DNA of 64,000 nucleotides from Ramlibacter tataouinensis TTB310 (GTDB lineage: Bacteria > Pseudomonadota > Gammaproteobacteria > Burkholderiales > Burkholderiaceae_C), in contig NC_015677.1 in assembly GCF_000215705.1 (NCBI RefSeq), forward strand, positions 3,794,001 to 3,858,000. Reading direction: 5' to 3'. Below are positions 63,735-64,000 of this stretch, one piece after another. A program made the position numbers and the translations under genes. Within the stretch, counting starts at the first letter, position 1; every line of letters begins with the position of its first letter. The notes beneath the pieces are model-generated. The model was not told where the DNA came from and made no database searches. It was given only the letters and a program-made list of their open reading frames with translations.

Positions 63735-64000
63735 CTAGGCCTTGAGGTAATCCTGCCGCCCGCCCAGCCAGCGGGCGACGTGCTTGCGCGCCAGCTCCGC
63801 ATGGCGGTCCAGCATCACCGGCGCCAGCTCGCGCACCCGCTCGAGCAAGGCCGCGTCCGCCACCAGGTCGGCGAACCGCAGCAGCGGCGCGCCCGACTGG
63901 CGCGCGCCCAGGAACTCGCCCGGGCCGCGGATCTCCAGGTCGCGCCGCGCGATCTCGAAGCCGTCGGCCGTCTCCACCATGGCCTTGAGCCGCGAGCGCG
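63735..64000 (-). CDS. recG: ATP-dependent DNA helicase RecG, C-terminal part (cut by window)
   Basis: The last 87 residues are visible: [40 protein letters not shown] and the C-terminal helical end, typical of RecG. The helicase motifs lie beyond the window edge. It drives fork reversal and branch migration. It ends 25 bases before oxyR on the same strand. Confidence 0.9.
   Translation of the reverse strand, partial: RSRLKAMVETADGFEIARRDLEIRGPGEFLGARQSGAPLLRFADLVADAALLERVRELAPVMLDRHAELARKHVARWLGGRQDYLKA

Overview
The window is about 68-70% GC and reads as a chromosomal piece of a Burkholderiales bacterium, most likely Comamonadaceae (Ramlibacter/Variovorax/Acidovorax-like). The basis is protein resemblance, the neighbourhoods (lemA-rsmB-DUF4390-ntrY-ntrX; tRNA-Tyr-Gly-Thr-tuf-tRNA-Trp-secE-nusG-rplKAJL-rpoBC; rpe/gph/trpEGDC) and two repeat types I associate with that family. 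The genus is inference.

Layout. 1-2360: a cut-off medium-chain dehydrogenase and an MFS transporter, an accessory catabolic block. 2334-5402: a tRNA-Phe integration site with two integrase remnants, a 36-bp direct repeat and a small lower-GC island carrying a nucleotidyltransferase/winged-helix pair and one unknown gene. 5420-10958 (minus): lemA, rsmB, DUF4390, an NtrY-like kinase and a short NtrX-like regulator. 11037-24952 (minus): rpoC, rpoB, rplL, rplJ, rplA, rplK, nusG, secE, tRNA-Trp, tuf and tRNA-Thr/Gly/Tyr. 25044-32818: a patatin phospholipase facing a trp operon (trpL-trpE-trpG-ltaE-lysE type-trpD-trpC-ung). 32934-38693: a chalcone-isomerase-like protein, gph, a KGG stress protein, a katE-like catalase, small stress ORFs, rpe and apaG. 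38725-49502: membrane, envelope and housekeeping genes (Gcr family, antiporter plus ybdK type, DUF6502-DUF5666, thiL, nuclease, pgpA, pncC, DUF3147, GNAT). 49547-58616 (minus): a joined spc/alpha ribosomal operon (rplN to rplQ) with initiator tRNA-Met at its end. 58804-64000: glpD, proC, ubiA, dps, oxyR and the end of recG.

Functional picture. Two blocks supply the transcription and translation machinery, and both have conspicuous hairpins between genes. The trp operon has a 27-codon leader ORF with Trp-Pro-Trp, pointing to attenuation. Peroxide and oxidative-stress genes (oxyR, dps, catalase-like gene, KGG protein) lie within 30 kb of each other.

Most unusual points: (1) the large-subunit catalase has lost both distal catalytic residues (His to Gly84, Asn to Ala157) but keeps the proximal Tyr371 and the DJ-1-like tail; (2) two integration events appear stacked at tRNA-Phe, with a candidate AbiE-like toxin-antitoxin or defence cassette; (3) at least eight genes lack a Shine-Dalgarno sequence but have a -10-like hexamer 6-8 nt before the start codon, suggesting leaderless transcripts, trpL included; (4) a Comamonadaceae-type palindromic repeat has inserted in frame into the threonine aldolase gene.
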